A stretch of 64,000 bases of DNA from CAZOOK01 sp964581385 (GCA_964581385.1 CAZOOK010000024.1:32898-96897), one strand, 5' to 3'; shown: positions 33,314-43,030, counted from the first letter of the stretch. Notes: generated by a model from the sequence alone, not told the origin. Program-made: numbers and translations.

Positions 33314-33757
33314 TCAGGCGCGGATCGGGGGCCGGAGGCGATCGAGCGTATGCGCGGCCGACAGCCGTGCGAGGGTGAAAACCGGCGAGGAATCCGCCGT
33401 TCGCGGAAATGAAAACATCGCGATGTCGATGGGCAGAGCTATCATGAGGCACGCGCCGCCGCAGCTACATTGCGCGTGTCCGCAGCAACCCGCGTGAAGG
33501 TGCAAGCGCGCAGCCACGTCGACTGCTCGCGGCGCGGGCTTCGCTGCTGCGAGTCCATGTACGTGAACGTGTCTGTTATGCATGGGACAATCTGCGCGCA
33601 TCGGCTTGGTTTCGACTCCAGCGGTCACGCCAGATGGCGATGCTGTCGGTCTGTTCTTCTGTGGATCACCGTCACTCGCCCACGTCGCCGACATGATCGG
33701 CAGCAGGCTCTGCGTGACGACGATCAGCAGGATCAGAATTAGTCGATGAAAACGCAT
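33314..33757 (-). CDS. Exported His/Cys-rich protein at the head of the copper-type operon
   Basis: A 147-residue protein with an N-terminal hydrophobic signal (LILILLIVVTQSLLPIMSATWA). It then has a His/Cys-dense region (DCPMHNRHVHVHG, HLHAGCCGHAQCSCGG) and one more hydrophobic stretch (ACLMIALPIDIAMFSF). It resembles the small DUF2946-like proteins found in heavy-metal operons, but I cannot be sure of the family. It is probably a metal-binding sensor or chaperone. It is the first gene of a five-gene minus-strand run. Confidence 0.65.
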   Translation of the reverse strand: MRFHRLILILLIVVTQSLLPIMSATWASDGDPQKNRPTASPSGVTAGVETKPMRADCPMHNRHVHVHGLAAAKPAPRAVDVAARLHLHAGCCGHAQCSCGGACLMIALPIDIAMFSFPRTADSSPVFTLARLSAAHTLDRLRPPIRA

Positions 33758-33874
33758 CGCTTATGAAACGGCAGATGCACAGCCAGCGCAAGTGCGTCGA
33801 TCAGGCCAGCTGATAGACGGACATGAAGCCGGCACACGGGGCCGTTCGCGATCGCGGCGCGCCGCAGCTTGAAG

Positions 33875-34258
33875 TCAGTTCAGGATTCGCGGAATCGCCA
33901 ATCGGAAGGGTTCAATGCGCGCATCGAATGCATCCCCGCTCTCGGTGACCATCTGGAAACTGCCGTGCATGGTGCCGACCGGCGTGTCCAACGGGCAGCC
34001 GCTGGTGTACTGGAATTCCTCGCCGGGTTTCAACGTCGGCTGATAGCCCACGACGCCAGGGCCGCGCGCTTCCTCCACGCGTCCCTCGCCATTGGTGATG
34101 ATCCAGTGTCGCGATAGCAGCTGAACCTGCACTTTGCCCTCATTGCGGATCGTGATGTGGTAGGCGAACAGATATTGATCGCCGGCCGGATCCGATTGTT
34201 CGGGAACGAAGCGGGGCTGGACGATGATGCGCACGCCGCGGGTGGTGGTATCGCTCAT
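33875..34258 (-). CDS. apaG: ApaG domain protein
   Basis: A 127-residue FnIII-like beta-sandwich protein. Typical blocks are YLFAYHITIRNEGKVQVQLLSRHWIITN (in parts), GPGVVGYQPTLKPGEEFQYTSGCPL and GTMHGSFQMV. ApaG is linked to ApaH and magnesium/cobalt resistance in enterics, but its biochemical role is unclear. I use ATG 34258; a GTG two codons upstream is possible. It follows sufT by 13 bases. Confidence 0.92.
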   Translation of the reverse strand: MSDTTTRGVRIIVQPRFVPEQSDPAGDQYLFAYHITIRNEGKVQVQLLSRHWIITNGEGRVEEARGPGVVGYQPTLKPGEEFQYTSGCPLDTPVGTMHGSFQMVTESGDAFDARIEPFRLAIPRILN

Positions 34259-34271
34259 GGCCACCGTCGCA

Positions 34272-34817
34272 TCAGATGAAGCCGGCTTGCAGCTGCGCGG
34301 CTTCGCTCATCATGTCGCGCGTCCACGGTGGATCAAATGTCAGTTCCACGTCAGCCTCGCGCACGCCAGGCACCGTAAGCGCTTTTGCGCGCACATCCGA
34401 TACCAGCACCTCACCCATACCGCAGCCCGGTGCGGTCAGTGTCATGCGGATGCGCGCACGCTTGCCACCGTCGTCGATTGCTTCCAGCTTGCATTCGTAG
34501 ATTAGTCCCAGCTCGACGATGTTGATCGGAATTTCCGGATCGTAGCAGGTCGCGAGCTGCGTCCAGACCGCCTTTTCGATTTCGTCCTCGGACGCGTCAG
34601 CGGCCAGTGTCGGCGCGGCTGCGGCCTCCTGGCTGATGGCATCACCGTCCTTGCCCTCAATACGGAACAGATGGCCCTCGACCTCAACGGTGTAGCTGCC
34701 GCCGAGCGCCTGGGTCACGCGCGCGCTGGCGCCTTCCGGCAGTTCAACCTTGGTACCCGCTGGGATCAATGTGCCGACCACATCACGCTGCAATGTGATC
34801 CTCTCAAAAGCGTTCAT
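34272..34817 (-). CDS. sufT: SufT-like Fe-S cluster assembly protein (DUF59/MIP18)
   Basis: A 181-residue protein. The first 60 residues form a small beta domain and the rest is the MIP18/DUF59 domain, with the family pattern TCYDPEIPINIVELGLIY, MTLTAPGCGMG (conserved Cys) and FDPPWTRDMMS. SufT helps maturation of Fe-S proteins. A TATACT -10 box lies at about 34837-34842, so transcription begins only about 12-15 bases ahead of the ATG; a TTG at 34829 is an alternative start. No other suf genes are nearby. Confidence 0.88.
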   Translation of the reverse strand: MNAFERITLQRDVVGTLIPAGTKVELPEGASARVTQALGGSYTVEVEGHLFRIEGKDGDAISQEAAAAPTLAADASEDEIEKAVWTQLATCYDPEIPINIVELGLIYECKLEAIDDGGKRARIRMTLTAPGCGMGEVLVSDVRAKALTVPGVREADVELTFDPPWTRDMMSEAAQLQAGFI

Positions 34818-35110
34818 GTCGTGTGTCAAGACCTAGTATAAAAAGCATTATCCTAGAAACAGTCGTGGGGGGTGGGCTGAGTGACGCTAAAGCAAGCGTT
34901 AGGGAGTTCATTGTGCCTTCCAACATGCGCGGGCTACTGATGCGACCAGCGGCCGCTTCGAGGATTATCCGACTTTGCCCCTGCAACAGCCATTCGACGC
35001 AATTACAGCGCCATTCGGTCAAATCGCCGGCGTCGGGCGAAGTCCCTCTATTCAGACTTGCGGTTGGAATGACATAATTTCAAGCTTTACTGCGGTTCAG
35101 GGCGAATTTA

Positions 35111-35608
35111 GTGTCGGCGCAAAAGCCGCTGGTCGGCATCATCATGGGCTCCACGTCCGATTGGGAGACGATGGCTGCTGCCGCGCGCACGCTCGATGAA
35201 CTGGGCGTTGCCTACGAATCGCGCGTGGTCTCCGCGCACCGTACACCGGATCTGCTGTTCGATTACGCAGCCACAGCCGCAGCGCGCGAGCTGCGCGTCA
35301 TCATCGCCGGTGCCGGCGGCGCGGCGCATCTTCCGGGCATGGTCGCGGCCAAGACGCGGCTACCCGTGCTCGGCGTGCCTGTGCAATCAAAGACGCTGAA
35401 CGGCTTGGACTCACTGCTTTCCATCGTGCAGATGCCGGCTGGCATCCCGGTCGGCACCCTGGCAATCGGAACCGCCGGCGCAACCAACGCCGCCCTGCTC
35501 GCTGCGGCAATCCTTGCGCTCAGCGATACCGGCCTCGCCGCGCGTCTCGATCAGCGTCGCGCCGATCAAACGGCCGTTGTTCTCGCTGCCGCGCTGCCAC
35601 CGCCGTGA
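35111..35608 (+). CDS. purE: 5-(carboxyamino)imidazole ribonucleotide mutase
   Basis: A 165-residue enzyme rearranging N5-CAIR to CAIR in purine synthesis. Class I PurE features: GIIMGSTSDWETM, ESRVVSAHRTPDLLF and the loop IIAGAGGAAHLPGMVAAKT. The start is a GTG at 35111 with AGGG eight bases ahead. The end overlaps purK by four bases (GTGA). Confidence 0.95.
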   Translation: MSAQKPLVGIIMGSTSDWETMAAAARTLDELGVAYESRVVSAHRTPDLLFDYAATAAARELRVIIAGAGGAAHLPGMVAAKTRLPVLGVPVQSKTLNGLDSLLSIVQMPAGIPVGTLAIGTAGATNAALLAAAILALSDTGLAARLDQRRADQTAVVLAAALPPP

Positions 35609-36690
35609 GAATCGGCATCCTCGGCGCCGGGCAGCTCGGCCGCATGCTCGCCCTGGCCGGCTATCCGCTCGGCTTCGAATTCGTTTTTCTCGATCCGTCG
35701 GAAGAGGCCTGCGCGGTAAAGCTCGGGACCCACATGCAGGTGGACTATGCGAACGGCGTCGCGCTGCGCGATTTCTGCTCGCGCATCGACGTCGCCACCT
35801 ACGAATTCGAGAATGTGCCGCTGTCGACAGCTGAGTTCGTAGCCGCGCGTGTACCGCTACGACCAGGCCCGGCGGCGCTCGCGGCAAGCCAGGATCGTCT
35901 GGCCGAAAAAAAGTTGTTCGAGGAACTGGCGATTCCGTTGCCGCGTTATGTACTTGTCGATACGCGCGCGGAACTCAGCGATGCACTCGTGCAGCTCGGC
36001 CTGCCAGCGGTGCTGAAAACGCGCACGCTTGGCTACGATGGCAAAGGACAGGCTGTCATCAAGAATTCGCGCGACATCGAAATGGCCTGGGCGCGACTCG
36101 CCGGCCGGCCGTTGATTCTCGAAGCGTTCGTGCCGTTCGAGCGCGAGGTCTCCTGCATCGCCGCGCGCGGACTCGACAAACGGATTGCTTTTTATCCCCT
36201 GATCGAAAACGTTCATCGCAGCGGAATTCTCTACAGCTCGCAGCCGCGGCTCGCGGATCCACTGCAGACACAGGCTGAAGGTTACGTGACACGCCTGCTC
36301 GAAAAACTGGAATACATCGGCGTCCTGGCGTTTGAGTTCTTTGTGGTCAACGGTGGATTACTCGCGAACGAAATCGCGCCGCGCGTACACAATTCAGGGC
36401 ACTGGAGTATCGAAGGCGCCGACTGTTCGCAGTTTGAGAATCACCTGCGTGCAATTTGCGATCTGCCGCTGGGTGCAACAAACCTCCGCAGCGCCAGCAT
36501 GATGCTCAACTGCGTCGGTTCGGAACCCAAACCCGGCGCCGTATTGCGTCACGCAGGCGTGCATCTCCACCGTTACGGCAAACAGGCAAAACCCCATCGC
36601 AAACTGGGCCACATCACGCTGACCGCGCAGAACACAGCGGCGCTGTCGGCGTTGCGGGACAAGATTGAACCGCTGATTCCACAGTTTTGA
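35605..36690 (+). CDS. purK: 5-(carboxyamino)imidazole ribonucleotide synthase
   Basis: A 361-residue ATP-grasp enzyme making N5-CAIR from AIR, bicarbonate and ATP. It opens with IGILGAGQLGRMLALAG and has the ATP-grasp blocks VLKTRTLGYDGKGQAVI, LILEAFVPFEREVSCIAAR and NEIAPRVHNSGHWS. GTG start overlapping the purE stop, so the two steps are translationally coupled. It converges on gyrB. Confidence 0.95.
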   Translation: MRIGILGAGQLGRMLALAGYPLGFEFVFLDPSEEACAVKLGTHMQVDYANGVALRDFCSRIDVATYEFENVPLSTAEFVAARVPLRPGPAALAASQDRLAEKKLFEELAIPLPRYVLVDTRAELSDALVQLGLPAVLKTRTLGYDGKGQAVIKNSRDIEMAWARLAGRPLILEAFVPFEREVSCIAARGLDKRIAFYPLIENVHRSGILYSSQPRLADPLQTQAEGYVTRLLEKLEYIGVLAFEFFVVNGGLLANEIAPRVHNSGHWSIEGADCSQFENHLRAICDLPLGATNLRSASMMLNCVGSEPKPGAVLRHAGVHLHRYGKQAKPHRKLGHITLTAQNTAALSALRDKIEPLIPQF

Positions 36691-36745
36691 TTTTCAGCTC
36701 TGGCTCACATCCACTCAGCGCACCCTTCGATGCAGCGGTGCGTAA

Positions 36746-39142
36746 TCAGATGTCGAGATTTCCCACCAGCAGCGCGTGTCGCTCGATGAATTCGCGGCGA
36801 GGTTCGACCTCTTCGCCCATCAGCGTCGTGAAAATCTGGTCGGCAGCGACCGCATCCTCGACATGCACGCGCACCAAGCGGCGGTATTCTGGATCCAGCG
36901 TCGTTTCCCACAACTGTCCCGGATTCATTTCGCCGAGACCTTTGTAGCGCTGAATATGCAAACCGCGCTTAGCCTCGCTCATGAACCAAGCATAGGCATC
37001 GCTGAAACGTTGAATGGTCTGCTGGCGCTCACCGCGACGCACCGTGATGTCGCGGCCGTCCAGCGCTGCGGTTTGCTGACGCAGTTCGGTGATATGGCGG
37101 TAATCGCCACCTGCGAAGAAATCATCGCCGAGCGTCCAAGACTGTGTGTCGCCATGCTGAACTCGCGTCACTGTCAGCCGTGGGTACAGATCACCGACCG
37201 CTGCTGAAACCATATAACGCTGCGTCGAAACCGCGAGCCGGTTCAAGGACTGTCCGTAGTTCGATTTCCAGCTTTCGAGCGCGCCGGTCTCGTTTGGTAC
37301 CGGCACGGTTTCGCGCAACGCATGCCACAGGTTGATATCGCCATGGCGTGCACGACGTTCGATGATGGTATCGACTTCCGCGTGCATCAGCGCCAGCTGG
37401 CGCAGACGCGCAGCCGGTAGTGGACCATCCACACTCGATAGCGACGCATCATCGAGCGCTGCCTCAATGAGCCAGCTTTGAAGCTCGCGATCATCCTTAA
37501 CGTAAGCTTCTGATTTACCTGCCTTTACTTTGTATAAAGGCGGTTGCGCGATATAGATGTGGCCACGCTCGACGAGCGCGTACATATGCCGGTAAAAGAA
37601 GGTCAGCAGCAGTGTGCGGATATGCGCGCCATCGACGTCGGCATCGGTCATGATGATGATCCGGTGATAGCGCAGGTTTTCCGCTTTCATATCGTCGCGG
37701 CCGATACCGCAGCCGAGCGCAGTAATTAGCGTCCCCACTTCCGCCGACGACAGCATGCGCTCAAGTCGCGCTTTCTCGACGTTCAGAATTTTGCCCTTAA
37801 GCGGCAGGATCGCTTGAAAACGGCGGTCGCGGCCCTGCTTCGCCGAACCGCCCGCCGAATCGCCTTCGACGAGGAACAACTCTGATTTCGCAGGATCCTT
37901 TTCCTGACAATCCGCGAGCTTGCCGGGCAACCCGGCGACATCGAGCACACTCTTACGGCGATTGAGTTCTTTGGCTTTACGGGCCGCTTCGCGCGCGCGG
38001 GCGGCTTCCACAACCTTGGCGGCGATCGCTTTCGCTTCGCGCGGCCGTTCCAGAAGAAATTCGCGCAATTTCTCGTTGATGACTTGCTCGACCGCCGGTT
38101 TCACTTCTGACGAAACCAGCTTTTCCTTGGTCTGCGACGAGAATTTCGGATCGCGCACCTTGATTGACAGCACCGCCGTCAGTCCCTCACGTGCATCGTC
38201 ACCGACTGGCTCGACCTTCTCCTTCTTGGCAATCCCTTCACCTTCCAGATAGTCGTTGATCGAACGTGTCAGTGCGTTGCGGAATCCCGTCAAATGGGCA
38301 CCACCGTCACGCTGCGGAATATTGTTGGTGAAACACAACACATTTTCCTGATAGCTGTCGTTCCACTGCAACGCAGCTTCCACGGCAACGCCATCCCGTT
38401 CTGCCTCGATGTAAATGATGGTTTCGTGCAGTGCGGCCTTGTTACGGTTCAGATATTCGATGAAAGCGCGGATGCCACCCTTGTACTCAAAAACGTCCTC
38501 GCGGCCAGTCACTTCTTCGTTAAGCACAATACGCACACCGGAATTCAGGAATGACAGTTCGCGCAGCCGGCGCGCCAGCGTGTCGTAGCTGAACTGGAGG
38601 TTCGTGAACACCGTCGGGCTCGGATAGAAACGCACGGTAGTGCCGCGCCGATCTGTCTGGCCAACCGCCGCGAGCGGGGCCTGCGGCACGCCGAGGTGAT
38701 ATTCCTGAAAATGATGCTTGCCGTCACGATAAATATCCAGCAGCAACCGGTCCGATAAAGCATTGACGACGGAAACACCGACACCGTGCAGACCGCCGGA
38801 CACTTTGTAGCCGTTGCCGCCGAACTTACCGCCGGCATGCAGGATGGTCATGATGACCTCGGCCGCAGAACGCCCTTCTTCAGCATGAATGTCGACCGGA
38901 ACCCCGCGACCATTATCGACGACGGTTACGCTGCCGTCGGTATGCATTACCACGCGGATTTCGGTGCAGTAACCCGCGAGTGCTTCGTCGATGGAATTAT
39001 CGACGACCTCGAACACCATGTGATGCAAGCCGGTACCGTCATCGGTATCGCCGATGTACATACCCGGTCTCTGCCGGACGGCTTCGAGGCCTTTAAGAAC
39101 GCGGATACTGCGAGAGTCGTAGCTATTATCGTCTTCGGACAT
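36746..39142 (-). CDS. gyrB: DNA gyrase subunit B
   Basis: A 798-residue ATPase subunit of gyrase. The GHKL ATP site is seen as EVVDNSIDEALAGYC and VDNGRGVPVD, the ATP lid as KVSGGLHGVGVSVVNALS, and the Toprim metal site as LFLVEGDSAGGSAKQGRDR with IIIMTDADVDGAHI. The C-terminal end QRYKGLGEMNPGQLWETT is typical. It is last in dnaA-dnaN-recF-gyrB, the classic origin order. Confidence 0.97.
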   Translation of the reverse strand: MSEDDNSYDSRSIRVLKGLEAVRQRPGMYIGDTDDGTGLHHMVFEVVDNSIDEALAGYCTEIRVVMHTDGSVTVVDNGRGVPVDIHAEEGRSAAEVIMTILHAGGKFGGNGYKVSGGLHGVGVSVVNALSDRLLLDIYRDGKHHFQEYHLGVPQAPLAAVGQTDRRGTTVRFYPSPTVFTNLQFSYDTLARRLRELSFLNSGVRIVLNEEVTGREDVFEYKGGIRAFIEYLNRNKAALHETIIYIEAERDGVAVEAALQWNDSYQENVLCFTNNIPQRDGGAHLTGFRNALTRSINDYLEGEGIAKKEKVEPVGDDAREGLTAVLSIKVRDPKFSSQTKEKLVSSEVKPAVEQVINEKLREFLLERPREAKAIAAKVVEAARAREAARKAKELNRRKSVLDVAGLPGKLADCQEKDPAKSELFLVEGDSAGGSAKQGRDRRFQAILPLKGKILNVEKARLERMLSSAEVGTLITALGCGIGRDDMKAENLRYHRIIIMTDADVDGAHIRTLLLTFFYRHMYALVERGHIYIAQPPLYKVKAGKSEAYVKDDRELQSWLIEAALDDASLSSVDGPLPAARLRQLALMHAEVDTIIERRARHGDINLWHALRETVPVPNETGALESWKSNYGQSLNRLAVSTQRYMVSAAVGDLYPRLTVTRVQHGDTQSWTLGDDFFAGGDYRHITELRQQTAALDGRDITVRRGERQQTIQRFSDAYAWFMSEAKRGLHIQRYKGLGEMNPGQLWETTLDPEYRRLVRVHVEDAVAADQIFTTLMGEEVEPRREFIERHALLVGNLDI

Positions 39143-39162
39143 CGTACGATTCCGTTAATCCA

Positions 39163-40236
39163 TTAGTTTAGCGCGGCTGTGACTTGCCCGTGTTCCACGT
39201 GGAACACTTTGAGCGGCTCGTTGTTCCATAATTCCCGATCGTCAAGATGCTGGGTCAGCAACAGTTGGCCTGGATATCGAAGCAGCGCTGCTGCCAGCTT
39301 CCTCTTCGCAGCACCCGCCAGTTCAGATTCGAAATCGTCCACCATTAAAATCGGTGCCTGCCCAGTTACTGAAATGATCCGGCGGCAAGCAGCCAATAAG
39401 ATCGATGCCAACGCCAGTTTCTGCTGTCCCCGGCTTAATGAGCTTGCTTTCTGGTCCCCACTGCATAGCTGCAAATTGGCACGCTGCGGACCATAGCCCG
39501 TACGTCCCCGCTGCTGATCCTGTTCAAGCTGTTGCCGCAGCACATCACGATACGAGATTTGTCGGTCCCAGCCCGGATCGAAAGCCAGTTCCAGCGAGAC
39601 ATCTGCAACTGTCACCGATGAATCACTTCCCAAACTGTTTGCCAGAAACTCGACCAACTGCCCGCGCCTCCGGGTTATCGATTCCGCCGCTTCACTCAAG
39701 GATTCGTCCCATGCGCTGACCGTTTGTCTGCTCGCCCGTTCCTGAAGTGCGCGATTGCGCTGCCTCAACAACCTGCGCCAACGTACCCATAGTGCGCCGT
39801 AATCTTGTTCCACGTGGAACAACGCCCAATCCAGAAAACGTCGCCTGTCATCGGGTCCGTTCGCAATCAGGCCGTGACTGTCCCAATTCAAGCACGCGAC
39901 CATCAACTCACGACTCATGTCCGCCGCCGTAACTTCTATATCACCGACTCGACGGTCAAGCCCTCGATGCCAACGCGTCTTCAACATCACGGGTGCCATT
40001 TCTGCCATATCTGATTTCGTAACAGCCTCGATGTTCCATCCTTCGAGAGCTGGTCCGGTTCGTTCCTGCGGATGACCGCTGACAACGCGTCCCCTTGCCA
40101 GTGTAAGTATGGCTTCGAGCACGCTGCTTTTGCCTGCACCATTATCGCCGACGAAAAAGTTGATGCCTGGAGCGAGCGCAATTTCCGTCTGGCGCAGATT
40201 ACGAAAATTGGTTATTGCGATACGGCTAATCCACAC
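39163..40236 (-). CDS. recF: DNA replication and repair protein RecF
   Basis: A 357-residue SMC-like ATPase for gap repair. The Walker A motif is FVGDNGAGKSSVLEAI, the signature is LSRGQQKLALASILLA and Walker B is ILMVDDFESELA. I start it at the GTG of VWISRIAITNFRNLRQ, which matches the family N-terminus; the frame runs 15 codons further up but into dnaN. The gap to dnaN is one base. Confidence 0.95.
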   Translation of the reverse strand: MWISRIAITNFRNLRQTEIALAPGINFFVGDNGAGKSSVLEAILTLARGRVVSGHPQERTGPALEGWNIEAVTKSDMAEMAPVMLKTRWHRGLDRRVGDIEVTAADMSRELMVACLNWDSHGLIANGPDDRRRFLDWALFHVEQDYGALWVRWRRLLRQRNRALQERASRQTVSAWDESLSEAAESITRRRGQLVEFLANSLGSDSSVTVADVSLELAFDPGWDRQISYRDVLRQQLEQDQQRGRTGYGPQRANLQLCSGDQKASSLSRGQQKLALASILLAACRRIISVTGQAPILMVDDFESELAGAAKRKLAAALLRYPGQLLLTQHLDDRELWNNEPLKVFHVEHGQVTAALN

Positions 40237-40237
40237 A

Positions 40238-41338
40238 TTACAGCCGCATCGGCATAACGACGTAACGGTTCGGGTTATCACCCTCCTCGCGAATCAGACC
40301 GCTGCCGTCAGGTCCACGCATCTCCAAGGCAAAGCGTTCGGTGCCAATCGCGTTTAGCGCATCAAGCAGGTAACCGACGTTGAAGCCGATTTCAATGGGA
40401 CTGCCGTCGTATTCGATCTCGACTTCATCCTCGGCCTCTTCCTGCTCTGGATTCTGGGTCTGTATCCGCAGCAAGTTCTTCTCAAGTTGCAACCGGACGC
40501 CGCGGAACTTCTCGTTCGATAAAATCGCTGCTCGCGATAAGGCAGCCTTGACCAGATCGCAACGTCCATGCGCAATGCGTTCCGGCTTGTCCGGAATCAC
40601 GCGCTCGTAATCGGGAAAACGGCCATCGATAACCTTGGAACTCAAGCGACCACCATCCAGCCGGATTTCAACCTGGCTTCCCGAAATCAGCACACTGGCG
40701 GTCTCACCACCTGACTCCAACGATTTCTGCAACTCGAGCACCGTCTTCCGCGGCAAAATCAGCTGAAACGGCTTTTTCAGTCCCGTAGCCAGATTCATTT
40801 GTCCCATCGCGAGCCGATGGCCATCCGTCGCGACAGCACGTATGCGTTGATCATTGGCGTCGATCAGCATGCCATTCAGGTAGTAGCGAACATCCTGTTG
40901 CGCCATGGCGAACTGCGTCTTCTGCAGCAGGACGCGCAAATCTTTGGCAGGAAGTTCGAGCCGCGCTTCCTCGGTCATTACCGGAAACGACGGGAACTCT
41001 TCGGCCGGCATGGTTCCGAGCGAGAAGCGACTGCGACCGGACTTGACCACGAGTTTCTTCGCCGAATCCTCGAGCGTTATTTCGGCTCCTTCAGGCAAGC
41101 TGCGGCAAATGTCGTACAGCTTGCGCGCAGGGGCAGTCACACGCCCGGGCGCGAGATTCTGGATTCTGGTCTCGCTCTGCAGTTGCAGTTCCAGGTCCGT
41201 TGCCGTTATCAGAAGCAAGTCATCCGCTGCTTCGATCAAAACATTTGCCAGGATCGGCAGAGATTGTCGTTTGTCCACGACACCGATGACGATTTGTAAA
41301 GCTTGAAAGATATCGTTTCGCCGAGTCTGTATTTGCAT
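40238..41338 (-). CDS. dnaN: DNA polymerase III beta sliding clamp
   Basis: A 366-residue clamp with three similar domains. The ends are typical: MQIQTRRNDIFQALQIVIGVV at the start (quoted in part) and the client-binding C-terminus NPNRYVVMPMRL. Length is normal. It is separated from dnaA by 234 bases that hold the DnaA-box cluster. Confidence 0.97.
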   Translation of the reverse strand: MQIQTRRNDIFQALQIVIGVVDKRQSLPILANVLIEAADDLLLITATDLELQLQSETRIQNLAPGRVTAPARKLYDICRSLPEGAEITLEDSAKKLVVKSGRSRFSLGTMPAEEFPSFPVMTEEARLELPAKDLRVLLQKTQFAMAQQDVRYYLNGMLIDANDQRIRAVATDGHRLAMGQMNLATGLKKPFQLILPRKTVLELQKSLESGGETASVLISGSQVEIRLDGGRLSSKVIDGRFPDYERVIPDKPERIAHGRCDLVKAALSRAAILSNEKFRGVRLQLEKNLLRIQTQNPEQEEAEDEVEIEYDGSPIEIGFNVGYLLDALNAIGTERFALEMRGPDGSGLIREEGDNPNRYVVMPMRL

Positions 41339-41572
41339 GGCCTTTCATTAATCAAGACGTGTATTTAAAAGACTCTGTCGTTTATCGTACTAAGCGCTTA
41401 ACATGGGATAAAACCAGATATCTATTAAATATCAATTAGTTGGATTCATGTTGATGACGGTAAAACCAGGCTCAAAGTCATTGTCGGGTAAGTGGACAAC
41501 CTGTGTATTAAATTTGCTCCGGTCTTTATACACAAATTGTACACAGGCTTGCAGCCTCTTCGTTCAAAGGTT
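41339..41572. other. oriC: Candidate chromosomal replication origin (oriC) between dnaA and dnaN
   Basis: This gap carries one perfect DnaA box, TTATACACA (41526-41534), one with a single change, TTGTACACA (41537-41545), one with a single change on the other strand (TGTGTATTA, 41502-41510, reading TAATACACA) and a weak one (41491-41499, reading TTGTCCACT). The spacing of 11, 24 and 11 bases puts them roughly on helical turns. On the dnaN side, 41341-41450 is strongly AT-rich (for example CTATTAAATATCAATTAG) and could be the unwinding element. The 129-base dnaA-rpmH gap shows no such boxes. Confidence 0.65.
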
Positions 41573-42901
41573 TCAAACGGATAGCAGGCGCAGGAGATTT
41601 TCATAGTCTTCACGCACACGCTCATTTTCACCGCGCAATTCGTCAACTTTGCGGCAAGCATGCAGGACGGTCGTGTGGTCTTTTTCAAAAGCTTCGCCGA
41701 TTTCCGGATAGCTGTGCTGCGTCAGTTCCTTCGCCAGCGCCATCGCGATCTGGCGGGGTCGTGCAATCGTGCGGGTGCGACGGCCGGAACTGAGGTCGGT
41801 GATGCGGATGTTGAAGTAGCCGGCAACCGCACGCTTGATACTGTCCAGTGACACCGCGCGATCGTAGACCGCGAACATATCGCGCAGGCAGCCACGAGCG
41901 AATTCAGCATTGATCGGGGAGCCGGTCAGACGCACCGACGCATTCAGACGATTGAGAGCGCCTTCGAGTTCGCGCACGTTCGAGCGGATCCGCTGCGCAA
42001 CCAGCGCAGCGACGTCCTGCGGCAATTTCATGCCGATTGCATCGGCTTTGCTGAGAAGAATCGCCACGCGCGTCTCGAACTCGGGTGGTTCGATAGCGAC
42101 CGACAGTCCCCAAGTAAATCTTGATTTCAGACGTTCATCGAGCGCATCCAGTTCACGAGGGTATCGATCGCAAGTCATTACGATCTGCCGACGCGCCTCG
42201 ATCAGTGCATTGAACGTGTGAAAAAACTCTTCCTGGGTTTGCTGCTTGGCCGCGAAAAACTGGATATCGTCGATCAACAGCGCGTCGACGGAGCGGTAGA
42301 AATCCTTGAATTCAACCATGCGGCCATAGCGGATCGCCGACACGAACTGGTGATACCACTGTTCCGCCAGCAAATAAACGACGCGCGCCTGCGGCGAACG
42401 CGCCAGAATCGCGTTGCCGATACCGTGCATCAGGTGAGTCTTGCCGAGGCCCGAGTCGCCGTAGATCAGCAAAGGGTTATACAGCGCACCAGGACTGCCG
42501 GCCACATGCAGACCGGCGGCGAGCGCCTGTGAATTCGATTTACCCTCGATGAACGTATCGAGGGTGTAGCGAGGGTCTAACTTGCCGCGCAGAAAGGCAA
42601 GCGGCTCGTTGTCATTTCTCGGGCTCGCGGTATCAGACTTCTCCGTGTTCGCAGCGATACCATCGCCGATCGCCACGCGCACCGGCAGCGGAATATCCGA
42701 GGTCGCCGAAACAGCACGTTCGATCTGAGAAATAAAATCCGTACGCACGCGCTCCATCACCAGCCGGTTCGGCGCATATAACAGCAGTTGTTCCGCTGAA
42801 AGGACCGGCCGCAACGGACGAATCCATGTATTCACGTCCCTGTCACTCAGCTCGCCCTCCAGGCGGCGCAGACAACGGTCCCAAAGATTGTCGCTATGCA
42901 T
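41573..42901 (-). CDS. dnaA: Chromosomal replication initiator DnaA
   Basis: A 442-residue AAA+ initiator. Domain I is at the N-terminus (NLWDRCLRRLEGELSDRDVNTWI, quoted in part), Walker A is LLIYGDSGLGKTHLMHGIGN and Walker B is DALLIDDIQFFAAKQQTQEEF. Domain IV contains the DnaA-box reading helix (RPRQIAMALAKELTQHSYPEIGEAF with DHTTVLHACRKVDEL). Length is normal. It faces rpmH divergently. Confidence 0.97.
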   Translation of the reverse strand: MHSDNLWDRCLRRLEGELSDRDVNTWIRPLRPVLSAEQLLLYAPNRLVMERVRTDFISQIERAVSATSDIPLPVRVAIGDGIAANTEKSDTASPRNDNEPLAFLRGKLDPRYTLDTFIEGKSNSQALAAGLHVAGSPGALYNPLLIYGDSGLGKTHLMHGIGNAILARSPQARVVYLLAEQWYHQFVSAIRYGRMVEFKDFYRSVDALLIDDIQFFAAKQQTQEEFFHTFNALIEARRQIVMTCDRYPRELDALDERLKSRFTWGLSVAIEPPEFETRVAILLSKADAIGMKLPQDVAALVAQRIRSNVRELEGALNRLNASVRLTGSPINAEFARGCLRDMFAVYDRAVSLDSIKRAVAGYFNIRITDLSSGRRTRTIARPRQIAMALAKELTQHSYPEIGEAFEKDHTTVLHACRKVDELRGENERVREDYENLLRLLSV

Positions 42902-43030
42902 CGGGAAAGTGACCAGACAGCAGAAAGGACTGAGAGTCTATAGACCTCTTTCGGTGGCGACCACCTTAACCTGCTTGCCGCGAGCGAAGCGGGTCATTAG
43001 ACTACTCAGCTCTTCGCAAGGGGTTGTTCC

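Noticed and set aside
42902..43030. oriC in the dnaA-rpmH gap
   Set aside because: This is a common origin site in related bacteria, but no TTATNCACA-like nonamers or AT-rich tract were found in its 129 bases.
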